Source: Scalesia atractyloides (Eukaryota > Streptophyta > Magnoliopsida > Asterales > Asteraceae). Taken from it: a stretch of 64,000 nt of DNA. Made by a program: the position numbers and the translations under genes. Of this stretch, positions 61,192-64,000 are shown piece by piece; positions within the stretch are counted from its first letter, which is position 1; each line of letters opens with the position of its first letter. The DNA is taken from positions 8,067,163-8,131,162 of the forward strand of contig CAMTDV010000009.1 of the NCBI GenBank assembly GCA_947069175.1, in the 5' to 3' direction. Below the pieces are notes generated by a model, which worked only from the letters and a program-made list of their open reading frames with translations, did no database searches and was not told where the DNA came from.

Positions 61192-61821
61192 TGAAAAACG
61201 ACGTAAAACAATTAGCACGCTTTTCGAGAAAAAATCACAAAAATTTTCTACACTTTAATCAAGTTCGGGCAAACTTGATTAGGTGTTACAACATTCTGTT
61301 TTGATCAAGTTCACCCGAACATGTGATAAACATGTTCATCATTTTCATATGCAAGTTCGGGCGAACTTACAACAATATTTATTATTCAATTTTACCTAAG
61401 TTCGGCCGAACATATCTAAAACACATGTTTCACATTAATGAACAAGTTCGGGCGAACTTATGTTATCAACACTTAGTTTTATTAAGATCCAAATTCAGTC
61501 GAAGATGAAGAATTAAATCTTTTCATTAATCAAGTTCGGTCGAACATGAAACTGAATCATTTAAGCATATTTTGGACAAGTCCGGTCGAACTTGACAACA
61601 AGTTCGGCCGAACTTGTCGTCTTCTTCAACAGACCAAACAATGTTCAGACATTCAAACTGTTTCAGATCAACCAAAACAAGTTATACGGTCGATTTTAGG
61701 TGTAGATTCAGAATCTGTGATCAATTTTGTCCAACAACACCTAAATCTATCAGATTTTAAGTTTTAGCTCTGGTTATGTTTGTTTAACAGTTCAATCCAT
61801 GGTTTTATAGCAATTTTATAC
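61192..61821 (-). other. Proposed 630-bp intron in front of the extra 3' ORF
   Basis: Donor GTATAA at 61821; branch-point-like TGCTAAT about 25 bases before the acceptor; pyrimidine-rich TTTTTCAG ending at 61192. Removing it joins ATG GCA GAG to GCA CAG GTT CCA in frame. The intron holds about eight CAAGTTCG-type palindromes (61258-61615). Predicted from sequence only. Confidence 0.6.
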
Positions 61822-61830
61822 CTCTGCCAT
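61822..61830 (-). CDS. Proposed first coding exon (M-A-E) of the extra 3' ORF
   Basis: Context CACAATGGCAGAG, a good plant start context (A at -3, G at +4), directly followed by a GT donor. With the acceptor at 61192 it gives MAEAQVPARV. It lies ~150 bp downstream of a TATA box. Only three codons, so it depends on the intron model. Confidence 0.5.
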
Positions 61831-61972
61831 TGTGATTGGTGTGCAAATCACCAAAAACAATCTTGATTCGGACAGTATAACGGTATACAAATGCCAATTT
61901 CTCACAAATTCTCTCTAAAAGCTCAAGTTCGCTCAAGTGTTCTGATAACAAGTAAATGAGTTCGGCCGAACT

Positions 61973-62150
61973 TGAATGGTATTTATACCATGTCAAGTTC
62001 GGCCGAACTTGTTTAAGCCCATCACGAAGGCCCAGACTAAGTTCGAGTGAACTTATTATAAAAACAACAAACAACCATCTATCTGCAAGTTCGGTCGAAC
62101 TTGCTGATTGTTAAACATTGAATTGTTTAGCAAGTTCGGCCGAACTTGCC
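61973..62150 (-). promoter_or_regulatory. Internal promoter-like module: palindromes and TATA box
   Basis: TATAAATA at 61987-61980, with perfect palindromes of the form CAAGTTCGGCCGAACTTG upstream (about 61993-62010, 62085-62102 and 62130-62148, the middle one with a T variant). This is the layout seen before the TATA box in every LTR of these Sireviruses. Further half sites follow the TATA box at 61923-61975. Expected transcript start about 61950. It lies between pol and the extra ORF. Confidence 0.6.
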
Positions 62151-62159
62151 AAACCTCAA

Positions 62160-63584
62160 AATTTCAAATTTTTCAAAGTTTTCATTTTTAAGCCTGAACT
62201 TTCCAACTTTTTACCAGTTATGAAAATCCACTCAGTTGACCAAGTCCAAGCTAATGGCCTTGGTTAACCGATTTGTCTGCCGAGTCCAAGTTAATGACCC
62301 CGGTTTGACCCGTTACGAACAAAACGTTGATATTTTCAGAATCAAAGTTTCAAATTAACGAACTTTTCATCGTTTTGTCTTTTCAGATTTAACAGATTAG
62401 CTCCCAGCCCGTTGTCAAAGAGATTCCCACCAGTTCTAGCACCTTACCAGACTTCGAAGATCCGTTCTCCAACATTGGTTTGCTGAAAACAATGTAGAAA
62501 TAAAATCTTTTTGTATTTTTGTAAGTTTATGCTAAAACACACCGAAAATCTTTTTGATTTTAATCTGTAAAGCTGAAATACAATGAAATAAGCAATGTAA
62601 ACTATGTAGAAACATATTTACAGACATATTTTTGTGAATTCGTGTCTAAGGATCATATTGATTGAGACATATCCCCAGTTCGTTGACCTTTAAACGACTT
62701 TAAGTTTTAAACTCGTTTACCTAGATTGTCGATATGTTTGTCCACTTAAACTTTACCACATTTCTCAACTGTTTCAAGATATGTTATGGTAAATTAATGA
62801 AACTTGACTTATCTATGGTTCCCACTTCTTGAATATACTCCCGTATCCAAATTCCAAGATTTCATCTTACAGGTGAATATAGCGTAATTGATATCTGTAT
62901 CTGGGTTGTGCGAGACCTTGAGAGCTCAGGTTAGTACTACCGTACAGACAAAGAGATGAAGGCTCGTCTTTAAGGTGTGTTCCTCTTAAGGAATCTTTTC
63001 AGCATTGCATATGATTATATATTTCGATATTTTTCAATATTGCATGCATTTTGAAGGTTTAAAGCGAAAGTATTATAGAAGTTCTAGGCCATTGCTTCCG
63101 CAAAATCAGAAGAACTTGTATAATACCCCAGATATCAACTATCTATAAAGACCTCGTATCTCAGAATCAGGCAATCTTTCAAACGAAATTTCGGAGTACT
63201 AAGTCCATATATCCAAGATGTGTTAATCCACAAGATTAAGCAGTTGTAAATTTTAGTTCATATCTCGAAAACAGTTTACTGAACGTGTTAAGCCTATCGA
63301 CACATCCACAGTAAGACTCGTTTATCACTTTTAAACTTTACATTTCTTTAGCTTACTGTGATAGTCCACTGATGTACTATCATTTTCTTTTATGACACTG
63401 AATTCTTTTTGTCTTTTTCAATGTTTTTGTATATTTTAAATTTTTATATGTTTTTGGATTTTAAATTTTTTTAATGTTTTTGTATTTTCTCTAACATTTC
63501 TCCCCCTAAAATCAAAAACATCTTTTTGGATTTTAGTTTTTAATAAAATACTAAACTAGAAAGATATTTACAAACCAATGTGGA
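62160..63584 (-). other. Conserved non-coding spacer after pol
   Basis: Aligned by eye with 13195-14500 in the pol-less element although LTRs and other parts differ. No coding frame. It contains CCACAGTAAGA-type strings and an A/T-rich end with repeated ATGTTTTTGTAT. Confidence 0.65.
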
Positions 63585-63983
63585 TCACGCGAACTCGTCG
63601 TCCGATTCGTATTCAACCTCAGCATCCGCACCTGTCAGCAAATTTTTCATACTATTAATTCTCAGCAAGTATTTAAATCGTGACAAAGAAAATGGTTTGG
63701 TATAAAAATCAGCCTTTTGTTCCCCGGTGTGGATTTTTTCTATTCGTACCAATTTCTTTTCGTAGCAATCACGAATGAAATGATAACGAATTTCAATGTG
63801 TTTTGTGCGTGAGTGATGAACCGGATTTTTAGTTATATTGATGGCTGCCGTGTTATCAACATACAACGGAGTGTCTAGAAATTGCAGACCACAGTCTCTC
63901 ATCTGTTGTTGAATCCACAGAATATGTGAACAACAACTGGAGGCCGAGATATACTCAGCTTCACAGGTAGAGAGAGCGACCAT
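63585..63983 (-). CDS. pol: RNase H, C-terminal end of Copia pol
   Basis: 132 codons, open at the upstream side toward 64000. Residues 1-14 are VALSTCEAEYISAS, the hallmark Copia RNase H motif with the catalytic Glu in CEAEY. YVDNTAAI supplies a catalytic Asp, and HSRTKHIEIRYHFIRD is the conserved C-terminal site. The frame continues to NSMKNLLTGADAEVEYESDDEFA before the stop. RNase H degrades the RNA strand during reverse transcription. The Met at 63983 is only the first Met in the visible part; reverse transcriptase lies outside. No defect is visible in this part. Confidence 0.92.
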   Translation of the reverse strand: MVALSTCEAEYISASSCCSHILWIQQQMRDCGLQFLDTPLYVDNTAAINITKNPVHHSRTKHIEIRYHFIRDCYEKKLVRIEKIHTGEQKADFYTKPFSLSRFKYLLRINSMKNLLTGADAEVEYESDDEFA

Positions 63984-64000
63984 AGTCTGTTTCTTACACT

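Larger units (their letters stand above)
56837..64000 (-). mobile_element. Sirevirus (Ty1/Copia) with extra 3' ORF, cut by the window end
   Basis: In minus-strand order: the end of pol with RNase H (63983-63585), a conserved non-coding spacer, a palindrome/TATA module, a short first exon, an intron, a broken ~1.2-kaa ORF (61191-57501), a polypurine tract (57260-57247) and the 3' LTR (57246-56837). Gag, protease, integrase, reverse transcriptase and the 5' LTR would lie beyond 64000. Sireviruses are the Copia genus known for extra 'env-like' ORFs after pol. Here I see no signal peptide or membrane span, so 'env-like' would be a name by position only. Confidence 0.85.

Noticed and set aside
57501..61211. 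Calling the extra ORF an envelope gene
   Set aside because: No signal peptide, membrane span or glycoprotein feature is visible; position alone is not enough.

Overview
This 64-kb window is plant nuclear DNA made almost entirely of nested and decayed transposable elements. I see no intact host gene. The LTR families, the Sirevirus-type Copia elements and the 'GAGCTCG'-rich repeats suggest an asterid eudicot, probably Asteraceae; that placement is inference, because nothing here identifies a species.

Layout. 1-11546: a Ty3/Gypsy element on the minus strand with 2.5-kb LTRs, a gag but no pol, six ~350-bp tandem repeats before its 3' LTR, and a related solo LTR (7054-9557, duplicated target ATATA) inside its 5' LTR. 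Each of these LTRs holds an array of tRNA-like modules. 12422-18406: a pol-less Sirevirus/Copia element (minus strand, duplicated target ATTCC) with a second, foreign LTR just inside its 5' end. 17037-21363: a large inverted duplication; its right arm leads into another LTR element (19949-25886), split by a second Gypsy solo LTR (23418-25652, duplicated target AAGAT). 25887-29003: a coding-empty Gypsy element primed by tRNA-Asp. 29004-36486: broken LTRs, a captured HMA1 heavy-metal ATPase fragment, a Helitron 3' end and a PIF/Harbinger element. 36487-41718: foldback, MULE-like and SINE remnants. 41719-46920: a long-TIR element with 7-bp duplicated target that is split by a 4.16-kb Helitron carrying gene pieces. 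47125-52468: a LINE scrap and a fossil Copia element with a recognisable LTR. 52481-56836: hAT-type elements and a Gypsy LTR. 56837-64000: the 3' end of a large Sirevirus on the minus strand with RNase H, a conserved spacer and a ~1.2-kaa extra 3' ORF.

Most interesting points. (1) The extra 3' ORF of the right-hand Sirevirus appears to have its own promoter: palindromes plus a TATA box, then a three-codon first exon (ATG GCA GAG) and a 630-bp intron with good donor, branch point and acceptor that joins the ORF in frame. The whole cassette is missing from the related element at 12427-18401. (2) A near-perfect palindrome, CAAGTTCG(G/C)(G/C)CGAACTTG, is repeated next to the TATA box in four different LTR types and in that internal promoter. 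(3) The Gypsy LTR family carries ordered arrays of tRNA-like modules, most with a D arm extended into a 12-bp hairpin. All functional statements rest on reading the sequence; no database search was run.
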